From: Gammaproteobacteria bacterium
GTDB taxonomy: Bacteria; Pseudomonadota; Gammaproteobacteria; Immundisolibacterales; Immundisolibacteraceae
Assembly: GCA_003645395.1 (NCBI GenBank)
Contig: QNFC01000083.1
Span: 1 to 7,207, forward strand
Length of the DNA: 7,207 nucleotides
Direction: 5' to 3'
Shown here: one piece after another, positions 1 through 5,920 of the stretch
Layout of the letters: the number at the start of each line of letters is the position of its first letter
Numbering within the stretch: position 1 is the first letter of the stretch
The notes under the pieces: generated by a model
Databases searched by the model: none
What the model was told of the DNA's origin: nothing
Seen by the model: the letters and a program-made list of their open reading frames with translations, nothing else
Made by a program: the position numbers and the translations under genes

Positions 1-27
1 AAGTTATTTAATCGGGACAATTAAATT

Positions 28-1356
28 ATGCTTTCAGCTGCTAACAATGAACTTCTCGGCCGGGTTGGCCCGGGCACCCCCATGGGCGAATTGTTTCGGC
101 GCTACTGGTTACCGGCGGTAATTGCCAGCGAGCTGGTTGCCGACGGCGATCCCGTGCGGTTGCGCATACTCGGCGAGGACCTGCTGGCGTTTCGTAACAG
201 CGACGGCGATGTGGGCATTATCGAGCCCTACTGCGCCCACAAACTGGCGCCGCTCTACTTTGGTCGTAACGAGGCCTGTGGCTTGCGCTGTACCTACCAT
301 GGCTGGAAATTCGATATCAATGGCCGCTGTGTGGAGATGGCCAACGCCCCTGCAGGCGATACTTATAAAGACGAAATTCAGCTCAAGCACTATCCCACCC
401 AGGAGTGGGGTGGCGTGATCTGGATTTACATGGGGCCAGAGGAGTTAACCCCGCAACTACCACAGCTAGAATGGGCTCGGGTGAACGATGATCAACGCCA
501 CCTGAGTCGCTGGCTGCAGCGCACTAACTGGTGCCAGGGTGTTGAGGGTGAGTTCGATAACTCCCACGTCTCCTTTTTGCACAGCTGGCAGGACATGAGT
601 CATTTCCCGAATTACCTGCAGGAAGTCATTGAGGCGGCTCAGTTTGATGGCGCGCCGCAGATTGAGGTTAAAGAGACTGACTATGGGTTTATCACCGGCG
701 CCCGCCGGCGGAGCCCGGATACCGACCAGTATCACTGGATGATGTCGCAATGGATGATGCCCACTTACAGCTTGGTGGGTAACCCCGGCTGGCCCCAGGG
801 CGGTCGGGTTTGGGTGCCAATTGACGATTACCACACCACCTGTTTTGCCTTCGCCTACCACGGTGAGCGTGCGCTTACCGAAGCGGAAGTAGCCAGTATT
901 GAAACCGGCGTGGCGTTCCCGCCACGGCTCGAAAAAGGCGTGTTTCAGCTGCCTGACGGCTACGTCCTTGACACATTCTTACCCACCGCAAATCGGGAGA
1001 GTAACTACCTGCTCGATCGCGAGGTACAGCAGGGCATCAACTTCACCGGCATTTATGGGGCGAATGAACAGGACCGCAGCGTGCAGGAAAACATGCCCAG
1101 TGCAGATGGAGTACCCGTCGGCGGCCTGGTGGACCGAACCCGCGAACACCTGGTGGCCACCGATCTGCCGGGAGTAACTTTGCGGCGGCGGATGATTCAG
1201 GCGGCCAAAGCGTTACAAAAAGGCGAGGAGCCCACGCTGCCGCAGCAGGGAGACCTCTACCATCGACGGTCACCAGGGCAGAGGTTGTCTACCTGCGCCA
1301 CGCTAGAGTCGCTGCTTGAGGATTCCGCTGAGGCTGATTCAAAGGCTGAGGTTTAG
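28..1356 (+). CDS. Rieske 2Fe-2S aromatic ring-hydroxylating oxygenase, alpha subunit (phthalate 4,5-dioxygenase-like)
   Basis: The 442-aa product is the catalytic component of a Rieske non-haem iron oxygenase, a cytoplasmic enzyme that takes electrons from a reductase and hydroxylates or demethylates a ring substrate. Seen: the Rieske cluster ligands C69-x-H71 and C88-x2-H91, followed by YHGWKFD; the mononuclear iron motif D177-N-S-H180-x4-H185, where D177 would bridge the two metal sites; and a late EQDRSVQE segment whose D349 is the likely third iron ligand. The DRTREHL and LRRRMIQAAKAL segments (about 369-397) are typical of the phthalate 4,5-dioxygenase type, which uses a single subunit type. 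Length is normal for the family. Odd: about 8 extra residues (PSADGVPV, 357-364) between QENM and the DRTREHL block, and an acidic C-terminal tail. The ATG has only a weak GGGA (14-17) upstream. No ferredoxin or reductase gene is in view. The class is secure. The substrate is unknown and phthalate itself is not established. Confidence 0.93.
   Translation: MLSAANNELLGRVGPGTPMGELFRRYWLPAVIASELVADGDPVRLRILGEDLLAFRNSDGDVGIIEPYCAHKLAPLYFGRNEACGLRCTYHGWKFDINGRCVEMANAPAGDTYKDEIQLKHYPTQEWGGVIWIYMGPEELTPQLPQLEWARVNDDQRHLSRWLQRTNWCQGVEGEFDNSHVSFLHSWQDMSHFPNYLQEVIEAAQFDGAPQIEVKETDYGFITGARRRSPDTDQYHWMMSQWMMPTYSLVGNPGWPQGGRVWVPIDDYHTTCFAFAYHGERALTEAEVASIETGVAFPPRLEKGVFQLPDGYVLDTFLPTANRESNYLLDREVQQGINFTGIYGANEQDRSVQENMPSADGVPVGGLVDRTREHLVATDLPGVTLRRRMIQAAKALQKGEEPTLPQQGDLYHRRSPGQRLSTCATLESLLEDSAEADSKAEV
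1348..1351 (+). promoter_or_regulatory. Ribosome binding site fixing a TTG start
   Basis: GAGG lies inside the last codons of the Rieske oxygenase gene, 8 nt before the TTG at 1360. It supports this rare start for the downstream oxidoreductase, because the first in-frame ATG (residue 25) would remove the nucleotide-binding loop. The position implies translation coupled to the oxygenase gene. Confidence 0.7.
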
Positions 1357-1359
1357 CCC

Positions 1360-2547
1360 TTGGCGGAGTCTAAAGCCGACTTCCCACCCCTGCGTCTGGG
1401 CATTGTTGGTCTGGGGCTGGCGGGCAGCATCATGACCCACAACCTGCGCCATCACCCCGCGGTGCAGCTGGTCGGGGCCTGTGACTTGAATCCCGAGGCA
1501 TTGGCCGCTTTCGCTGCTCATTTCGATGCATTTACTACGACTGACCTGGCTGAACTGCTGGCACTGCCGGAGCTGGACGCGGTTTATATCGCCACTCCGC
1601 ACCAATTCCACCGCGAACAAGCGGTATTGGCTGCGCAGGCTGGTAAACATGTTGTGGTGGAAAAGCCGCTGGCGCTTACCCTTGTCGATTGTGACGAAAT
1701 TGTTGCGGCGGTAGAGACTAATGGAGTGCAGTTGGTGGTGGGCCATACCCACAGTTTTGATCCGGCGGTAACCCGCATGGCCGCGGTGATTGCCAGCGGC
1801 GATATCGGCCCACTGAGGATGATTAATAGCTTTAACTACACCAATTTTCTCTATCGGCCACGACGACCTGAAGAACTCGATACCTCACTTGGCGGCGGAA
1901 TTATCTTTAATCAGGTGCCGCACCAGATCGATACCTTGCGATTGTTGGCCAACAGCCCAGTACGCAGCGTGCGCGCCGTCACCGGTCGATGGGATGCCAG
2001 TCGTCCAACCGAGGGGGCTTATCAGGCCTTTTTAACTTTCGAGAATGGGGTTTCCGCGACGGTGGTTTACAGTGGCTATGACCATTTCGATAGTGATGAA
2101 CTTCACGATTGGGTTGGCGAAGGCGGGCGGGATAAACCCCCAGGTGGTTGGGGGGGGGCTCGGCGGAATTTGGCCCGAGTTTCAAGCGAGGCTGAAGAGG
2201 CGGTAATACGCCAGCAATCGGGCTATGGTGCGCCCTTGCCACTAGCGCTAGGCGAGGGTACTCAACACCAGCCGCACTTTGGGGTGATGGTTGCTAGTTG
2301 CGAAGGTGGGGATCTAAAGGCGTCAAAAAATGGCATTTATGTCTATACCGGGGAGGGTCAGTCAGAGATCGTACTGCCTACGCCGGCAGCCGTTATACCC
2401 GGTTGGTGCGAAGTAATGGACGAGCTCAATTCGGCGATAAACCTTCGAGTCACACCGATTCACGGTGGTTGCTGGGCACGAGAAACTTTGCGGTGCTGTC
2501 TCGCCGTGCTGGAATCTGCGGCACAGGATAAAGAGATCTGGCTCTGA
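1360..2547 (+). CDS. Gfo/Idh/MocA family NAD(P)-dependent oxidoreductase (phthalate dihydrodiol dehydrogenase-like)
   Basis: The 395-aa product is a probable NAD(P)-dependent dehydrogenase. Seen: an N-terminal Rossmann fold with GIVGLGLAG (14-22); AVYIATPHQFH (about 74-84); the family EKP triad (101-103), whose K102 is the expected catalytic lysine; and GGGIIFNQVPHQID (178-191), with H188 and D191 at the usual active-site positions and N184 where many relatives have Asp. The C-terminal half carries HQPHFG (303-308) and SCEGGDLK (313-320). The start is TTG, 3 nt after the oxygenase stop, so the genes are very likely cotranscribed and translationally coupled. The putative 4,5-dihydroxyphthalate dehydrogenase Pht4 belongs to this family, so oxidation of the diol made by the upstream oxygenase is the natural inference. 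Other family members oxidise sugars, inositols or hemiacetals. A run of nine G lies at 2150-2158, but the frame reads on into family-like sequence, so the gene appears intact. Confidence 0.87.
   Translation: MAESKADFPPLRLGIVGLGLAGSIMTHNLRHHPAVQLVGACDLNPEALAAFAAHFDAFTTTDLAELLALPELDAVYIATPHQFHREQAVLAAQAGKHVVVEKPLALTLVDCDEIVAAVETNGVQLVVGHTHSFDPAVTRMAAVIASGDIGPLRMINSFNYTNFLYRPRRPEELDTSLGGGIIFNQVPHQIDTLRLLANSPVRSVRAVTGRWDASRPTEGAYQAFLTFENGVSATVVYSGYDHFDSDELHDWVGEGGRDKPPGGWGGARRNLARVSSEAEEAVIRQQSGYGAPLPLALGEGTQHQPHFGVMVASCEGGDLKASKNGIYVYTGEGQSEIVLPTPAAVIPGWCEVMDELNSAINLRVTPIHGGCWARETLRCCLAVLESAAQDKEIWL
2150..2158 (+). repeat. Run of nine G within the oxidoreductase gene
   Basis: An uninterrupted G9 tract encodes a Gly-rich loop near residue 264. 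Family-like sequence continues in the same frame on both sides, so the count shown gives an intact gene. Such tracts are prone to polymerase slippage and sequencing error. Confidence 0.9.
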
Positions 2548-2622
2548 GTGAATGTGGGCTGTGAATCGGGGCGACGTTTTGCGAAGTCGGCGTTTTATCT
2601 GAGGGAAGTTGATTTATCGATG

Positions 2623-2660
2623 CTGTTGAAATTTTCCATAATTCTGTTGAGATTTCAACG
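2623..2660. promoter_or_regulatory. Candidate upstream activator sites (enhancer) for the sigma-54 promoter
   Basis: GTTGAGATTTCAAC (2646-2659) is a near-perfect 14-bp dyad, 6 of 7 pairs matching. A half-site-like copy, CTGTTGAAATTTT, starts at 2623, exactly 21 bp upstream of CTGTTGAGATTTC at 2644, about two helical turns. GTTGAAAT (2625-2632) and ATTTCAAC (2652-2659) also form a perfect 8-bp inverted repeat. Further GTTG copies lie at 2608 and 2663. The dyad centre is about 140 bp upstream of the predicted transcription start, a normal enhancer distance for NtrC-family activators. Binding by such a protein is inference; a PrsR-type regulator would be the obvious candidate for a PEP-CTERM gene. 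Confidence 0.4.
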
Positions 2661-2698
2661 ATGTTGTGGTTTTAACCTCGGGAAGGGGTTTCGTTCGT

Positions 2699-2711
2699 TA
2701 TCAAAGTCATA
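2699..2711 (+). promoter_or_regulatory. Candidate IHF binding site
   Basis: TATCAAAGTCATA matches 8 of the 9 specified positions of the IHF consensus WATCAANNNNTTR and sits in AT-rich DNA. It lies between the candidate enhancer and the -24/-12 promoter, at about -88, where IHF bending commonly assists sigma-54 activation. Near-matches occur by chance in AT-rich DNA; the placement raises its credibility. Confidence 0.35.
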
Positions 2712-2766
2712 ATAATCTTTGTAATAAATTGTCAGTGTTTAAACAATAAATAGCTTTTTCATCGAG

Positions 2767-2782
2767 TGGCATGAAGCTTGCT
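2767..2782 (+). promoter_or_regulatory. Sigma-54 (RpoN) -24/-12 promoter for the PEP-CTERM gene
   Basis: TGGCATGAAGCTTGCT matches the RpoN consensus TGGCACG-N4-TTGCW with a single deviation (T for C at the sixth base). The invariant GG (2768-2769) and GC (2780-2781) are separated by exactly 10 bp. Transcription should start near 2793, leaving an untranslated leader of about 117 nt before the ATG at 2910. RpoN control of PEP-CTERM genes with the PrsK/PrsR two-component system is known in exosortase-bearing bacteria, which fits the gene downstream. Confidence 0.8.
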
Positions 2783-2898
2783 CTTCTTCTTGCAAGGAGG
2801 TTGTGGCTTCTTTTTTCATAGCATCGAAATTGCCGCTAATGCTCCGAAACGGTACTTGGGATTGCTGATTGCTGAATCAAGTAGTGACCTTTATCAAC

Positions 2899-2903
2899 AG
2901 GAG
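2899..2903 (+). promoter_or_regulatory. Ribosome binding site fixing the PEP-CTERM gene start
   Basis: AGGAG lies 6 nt before the ATG at 2910. This start puts the signal peptide at the very N-terminus, whereas the longer open frame from 2778 would add 44 residues and begin inside the sigma-54 promoter. Confidence 0.8.
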
Positions 2904-2909
2904 ATTACG

Positions 2910-3587
2910 ATGATGAAAATGATAGATTTAAAAAGGATGTTGGCCGCGACAGCGCTTCTATTTGGCGTGAGTCACGCTAATGCAGCGCTGATTGATTTTA
3001 TTGAAATGGCAGATAATACCCATGGTGAACAGGGGTATGACCCGCTATCTATAAACATCGGCGGAGTAACCATGACCATTACCGGGCATGCAACCAATGA
3101 TGATGATAACCAGCAATTCGCCTACCTGGATGCAGGAAATGCTGGGTTGGGATCCTGTAAAGACATTACTGGTTCCGCACAATGTGACCCCGGTAGTGAT
3201 GACAATGTAACGACCGATGAGTTTGTGCGTTTTATCTTTAGTGAAGACGTGATTATTGATAATTTGTGGACCAATAATAATCACGATGGTGGCTATAGTG
3301 ATGGGGATTTGATTAACATTGCTGGAACGGATTACAGCGCTATTAAAGGAGATCATAGTGGTGGTTCGGATCTGAGAATCGACCTGGCAGGGGCTTATGC
3401 TACCGGCGCGGGGAACTGGTTTGTGGCCGCTAATACCGCGTTTGATATTACTTACACCAACATTGAGTTCTATATCAGCGCGATTGACGTGCATGCTGTT
3501 CCAGAACCCACGACCACGGCGTTGTTGGTATTTGGTCTTGGGATTACGGCCTTTGGTAGAAAAGGACGCAGGCTTTCACTTAACTGA
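2910..3587 (+). CDS. Exported PEP-CTERM sorting-domain protein
   Basis: The 225-aa precursor is predicted to be secreted and processed by an exosortase. Seen: a Sec signal peptide (MMKMIDLKRM, then a hydrophobic stretch, with likely cleavage at ANA|A after residue 25); an acidic, Asp/Asn/Gly-rich mature domain with two cysteines (C83, C92) that could form a disulfide; and a C-terminal tripartite signal of VPEP (197-200), a short hydrophobic helix (about 203-215) and the basic cluster RKGRR (217-221). Known of the family: PEP-CTERM proteins cross the inner membrane, are cleaved at the PEP motif by an exosortase, and usually belong to exopolysaccharide or floc matrices. No exosortase or polysaccharide gene is in the window, as is usual for these scattered substrates. 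The gene is monocistronic, with a sigma-54 promoter upstream and a strong terminator downstream. The function of the mature domain is unknown; the D/N-rich loops hint at calcium binding, but I see no defined motif. Confidence 0.92.
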   Translation: MMKMIDLKRMLAATALLFGVSHANAALIDFIEMADNTHGEQGYDPLSINIGGVTMTITGHATNDDDNQQFAYLDAGNAGLGSCKDITGSAQCDPGSDDNVTTDEFVRFIFSEDVIIDNLWTNNNHDGGYSDGDLINIAGTDYSAIKGDHSGGSDLRIDLAGAYATGAGNWFVAANTAFDITYTNIEFYISAIDVHAVPEPTTTALLVFGLGITAFGRKGRRLSLN

Positions 3588-3611
3588 AGCAGATTAGCTA
3601 GTTTTTCTGTT

Positions 3612-3648
3612 AAAAAGGCCCACTGCTGGAAGGCAGTGGGCCTTTTTT
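3612..3648 (+). terminator. Strong intrinsic terminator after the PEP-CTERM gene
   Basis: A perfect 10-bp GC-rich stem (GGCCCACTGC at 3617-3626 pairing with GCAGTGGGCC at 3633-3642) has a 6-nt loop and is followed by six T (3643-3648). The A-tract at 3612-3616 can extend the stem and would also act as a U-tract on the other strand. It closes the PEP-CTERM unit only 28 bp before the next gene starts. Confidence 0.93.
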
Positions 3649-3676
3649 GCGTCTCAACTACTAGTAGCCATCCCGT

Positions 3677-4891
3677 ATGCAGGAAAAAGTGGGTCATTAC
3701 GACGTAATTATTATCGGTGGCGGTGCCGCCGGCCTAATGTGCGCGCTCACCGCTGGTGGTCGTGGTCGCAAGGTGTTGGTGCTGGAAGGCAGTAACAAAT
3801 TAGGCAAAAAAATCCTCATGTCCGGCGGCGGCCGCTGCAACTTCACCAACCTCTTCGTCGAGCCAGAAAATTTCCTCTGCAGTAATCCCCATTTTGTCAA
3901 ATCGGCGCTGAGCCGTTTTACCCAGTGGGACTTTATTGCCCTGGTGGAAAAGCACGGCATTGCTTATCACGAGCGCAAACACGGTGAGCTGTTTTGCGAT
4001 GATTCGTCCAAACAGATTCTGGCGATGCTGGTGAGCGAGTGCCAGCAGGTGGGGGTGAACTTACTGACCCATTGTGAGGTCGAGTCAGTAGTCGCCGAGG
4101 CTGGCGATAAACCCGAATCGAGGTTTAAGCTGGTCACCAGTCGCGGTGAGTATCGCGCCGACTCGGTGGTGGTGGCCACCGGTGGCCTGTCCATTCCGAC
4201 CCTCGGCGGTAGTGGGTTTGGCTACGAGCTTGCCCGACAATTTGGGTTTGAGGTATTACCGACCCGGGCCGGGTTGGTGCCTTTCACCTTTAGTGGTCAA
4301 ATCAATGAAATGACTAATCGGCTCTCCGGTATTGCCGTGGAGGTGAGCGCCACTACCGGGCAGCAGAGTTTTAATGAAAACATGCTCTTCACCCACCGTG
4401 GGCTGAGCGGCCCGGCAATGTTGCAGTTATCCAGTTACTGGTCAGAGGGTCAACCGATTTTCATTGACCTGTTAACGGGCACCGACCTGTCAGCGTGGCT
4501 GTTGGAGATGAAGCGGGATCAGCCCAGGTCACTATTGCGCACGCTGCTTTTTCGACGCCTGCCAAAGAGCCTGGTCCTGGAGTTGCAAGCTCGGTTCTGG
4601 CCCGACTGGGCCGACCGTCCTTTCGCTGACTATCCTGATGCGGAAATAGATAGCATCGCCGGGAACCTTGGTTGCTGGCAGCTCAAGCCGGCAGGTACCG
4701 AGGGCTATCGCACTGCGGAGGTTACTCTGGGCGGGGTGAACACCGACGCGCTGTCGTCAAAAACTATGGAGAGTAAAACCCAGCCTGGACTCTTTTTTGT
4801 CGGTGAGGTCGTTGATGTGACCGGCCATTTGGGCGGCTTTAATTTTCAATGGGCCTGGGCCTCCGGGGCGGCAGCCGGTGAGTATGTTTAA
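3677..4891 (+). CDS. YhiN/HI0933 (BaiN-like) FAD-dependent flavoprotein
   Basis: The 404-aa product is a cytoplasmic NAD(P)/FAD-dependent oxidoreductase of the HI0933/YhiN family, also named BaiN/RdsA-like. Seen: the dinucleotide-binding IIIGGGAAGL (11-20); the family signature SGGGRCNFTN (49-58); ATGG (167-170) followed by GGSGFGY (177-183); FTHRGLSGPAML (238-249); TAEVTLGGV (346-354); and the C-terminal FAD-contact region GEVVDVTGHLGGFNFQWAWA (377-396). Length matches E. coli YhiN (about 400 aa). The physiological substrate of proteobacterial members is unknown; BaiN itself was linked to bile-acid dehydroxylation in gut clostridia, which does not transfer here. Start: an in-frame stop at 3665 leaves only ATG 3677, which has no ribosome site, or GTG 3689, preceded by AGGA (3681-3684). 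GTG would give an N-terminus close to the usual family start. I see no promoter in the 28 bp after the upstream terminator. Confidence 0.92.
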   Translation: MQEKVGHYDVIIIGGGAAGLMCALTAGGRGRKVLVLEGSNKLGKKILMSGGGRCNFTNLFVEPENFLCSNPHFVKSALSRFTQWDFIALVEKHGIAYHERKHGELFCDDSSKQILAMLVSECQQVGVNLLTHCEVESVVAEAGDKPESRFKLVTSRGEYRADSVVVATGGLSIPTLGGSGFGYELARQFGFEVLPTRAGLVPFTFSGQINEMTNRLSGIAVEVSATTGQQSFNENMLFTHRGLSGPAMLQLSSYWSEGQPIFIDLLTGTDLSAWLLEMKRDQPRSLLRTLLFRRLPKSLVLELQARFWPDWADRPFADYPDAEIDSIAGNLGCWQLKPAGTEGYRTAEVTLGGVNTDALSSKTMESKTQPGLFFVGEVVDVTGHLGGFNFQWAWASGAAAGEYV

Positions 4892-4922
4892 ATCGGACGA
4901 TCTATTAGAAATAAGGTCACGT

Positions 4923-4947
4923 TTGCAGGTCACTGCAATCTGTTTTT
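4923..4947 (+). terminator. Possible weak terminator or operator between the flavoprotein and channel genes
   Basis: TTGCAG (4923-4928) pairs with CTGCAA (4933-4938) around the 4-nt loop GTCA, with a T5 run at 4943-4947. The stem is short and the T-run is 4 nt away, so termination would be weak. The same area has a direct repeat AGGTCAC at 4914-4920 and 4927-4933 (13 bp apart), so a protein-binding site is an alternative reading. Confidence 0.3.
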
Positions 4948-4974
4948 GAGGTTATTTAAAATTCAGGAGAGCCG

Positions 4975-5880
4975 ATGAGCGACCCTACCCCCTCCGAAAA
5001 ACCCGGGAAACCTCAACCAGTCGCCCCCCAACGAAGCGATTGGGGTAGAAACGCGCCGATCAAGCGTGTCGGCCTGCACCGCCGGCGCGATCTTTATCAC
5101 TGGCTGATTCGGGGTAGCTGGGTACGCCTGCTGGGAACCATTAGCCTGGTCTATTTTGGTAGCGCATTTTGCTTTGCGCTACTGTTTCTGGCGGTGCCGG
5201 GAACCATTGAAAATGCCCGCCCGGCGTCGCTGGTTGATGCGTTTAATTTCAGCATTCAAACCCTCTCAACCATCGGTTACGGCACTCTCGCCCCGGCGAC
5301 CGGTTATGGCCATGTGCTGGTCGCGGCTGAAATGCTTTTGAGTCTGCTGATCACTGCAGTCGCCACGGGTCTGGTGTTTGCCAAATTTGCGCGCCCTACG
5401 GCGCGGTTGCTGTTCAGTAAAGTAGCGGTTATCAAGCGCGAGGGTGACCAGCGGCTGCTGATATTTCGGGTCGCTAACGAGCGTGACGGTCGTATTTTTG
5501 ATGCGCACTTTAGTGTCTCCTATGTGCGCACTGTGATTGGCGCTGATGGTTCGTCCCTGGTGCGGCTACTTGACCTGAAACTGCGTAAATCGGTGGCACC
5601 GATTCTGTCACTCACCTGGAACGTGGTACATGAAATCGATTCAGACAGCCCGTTGTACGAGGTTTCCTCCGCTATGCTCGCTGCAGAAGATGGCGCGCTG
5701 ACGGTCAATGTTTCCGGCGTTGATGACGAGGTAGCGGCGGCTATTCACGTCAATCATATATACCGGCATGATGAAATCATTGTTGATGCCAGCCTGGTGG
5801 ACGTTCTCACCCAGGATGAGCGTGGTGCCACCCAGGTGTTGTACGACCGCTTTCATGATTACGAAAAACAGTCTAAATAA
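4975..5880 (+). CDS. Bacterial inward-rectifier-type potassium channel (KirBac-like)
   Basis: The 301-aa product is an inner-membrane K+ channel subunit, tetrameric by family. Seen, in order: a Pro-rich, basic cytoplasmic N-terminus (1-40); an amphipathic slide-helix region DLYHWLIRGSW (39-49); TM1 (about 52-74); a pore helix (about 86-97) leading into the selectivity filter TIGYG (99-103); TM2 (about 113-137) ending in the Kir-typical TGLVFAKFARPTARLLFS (131-148); and a beta-rich cytoplasmic domain to about 290. Length is close to other KirBac proteins (about 300-330 aa). AGGAG at 4965-4969 lies 5 nt before the ATG. The filter has Ile at the second position, as in many eukaryotic Kir channels. 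It follows the flavoprotein gene by 83 bp on the same strand, so cotranscription is possible but unproven. It is convergent with the small gene downstream. Gating ligand and physiological role cannot be read from the sequence. Confidence 0.94.
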   Translation: MSDPTPSEKPGKPQPVAPQRSDWGRNAPIKRVGLHRRRDLYHWLIRGSWVRLLGTISLVYFGSAFCFALLFLAVPGTIENARPASLVDAFNFSIQTLSTIGYGTLAPATGYGHVLVAAEMLLSLLITAVATGLVFAKFARPTARLLFSKVAVIKREGDQRLLIFRVANERDGRIFDAHFSVSYVRTVIGADGSSLVRLLDLKLRKSVAPILSLTWNVVHEIDSDSPLYEVSSAMLAAEDGALTVNVSGVDDEVAAAIHVNHIYRHDEIIVDASLVDVLTQDERGATQVLYDRFHDYEKQSK

Positions 5881-5904
5881 CCCCGGGGCTAGCTAGCCCC
5901 CGGG
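5881..5904. terminator. GC-rich palindrome between convergent genes, terminator-like
   Basis: The channel stop codon is followed immediately by a 24-bp palindrome: a perfect core GGGGCTAGCTAGCCCC (5885-5900), then one C/C mismatch and three further pairs. On the minus strand it is followed by UUAUUU, so it best fits an intrinsic terminator for the small minus-strand gene. On the plus strand the following AAACCGCTT is not a U-tract. A second CTAGCTAG-like palindrome (AGCTAGCT, 5914-5921) overlaps the end of the small gene. Confidence 0.6.
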
Positions 5905-5920
5905 AAACCGCTTAGCTAGC

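Larger units (their letters stand above)
2548..2909. other. 362-bp intergenic control region without a gene
   Basis: No convincing ORF occurs here. An open frame running back to a TTG at 2778 is only an in-frame extension of the PEP-CTERM gene and begins inside the sigma-54 promoter. There is no clear intrinsic terminator for the upstream operon; the short CGAC/GTCG pairing near 2571-2589 has no U-tract worth calling. From 2600 the region turns AT-rich and holds, in order, GTTGA-type repeats, a candidate IHF site, the palindrome GTTTAAAC (2737-2744), a -24/-12 promoter, and a leader of about 117 nt. Confidence 0.8.

Noticed and set aside
466..861. 131-codon open frame antisense to the Rieske oxygenase gene
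   Set aside because: It overlaps the iron-binding region of a well-supported gene and has no family features.
2571..2595. CGAC/GTCG pairing after the dehydrogenase gene as an intrinsic terminator
   Set aside because: The stem is only four pairs and the following T-run is short and displaced.
2625..2659. 8-bp GTTGAAAT/ATTTCAAC inverted repeat as a terminator for the oxygenase operon
   Set aside because: The arms are AT-rich with a 19-nt loop and no T-run follows; its position relative to the sigma-54 promoter fits an activator site better.
2778..2909. A 44-residue N-terminal extension of the PEP-CTERM protein from a TTG at 2778
   Set aside because: The TTG is the -12 element of the sigma-54 promoter, there is no ribosome site at the right distance, and the extension would bury the signal peptide.
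3045..3494. 149-codon open frame antisense to the PEP-CTERM gene
   Set aside because: Its Ile/Val/Thr-rich low-complexity product mirrors the Asp/Asn codons of the real gene and shows no domain or ribosome site.
4957..4962. TAAAAT as a -10 box for the channel gene
   Set aside because: Transcription would begin around the ribosome site (4965-4969) and remove it, so it is unlikely to be used.
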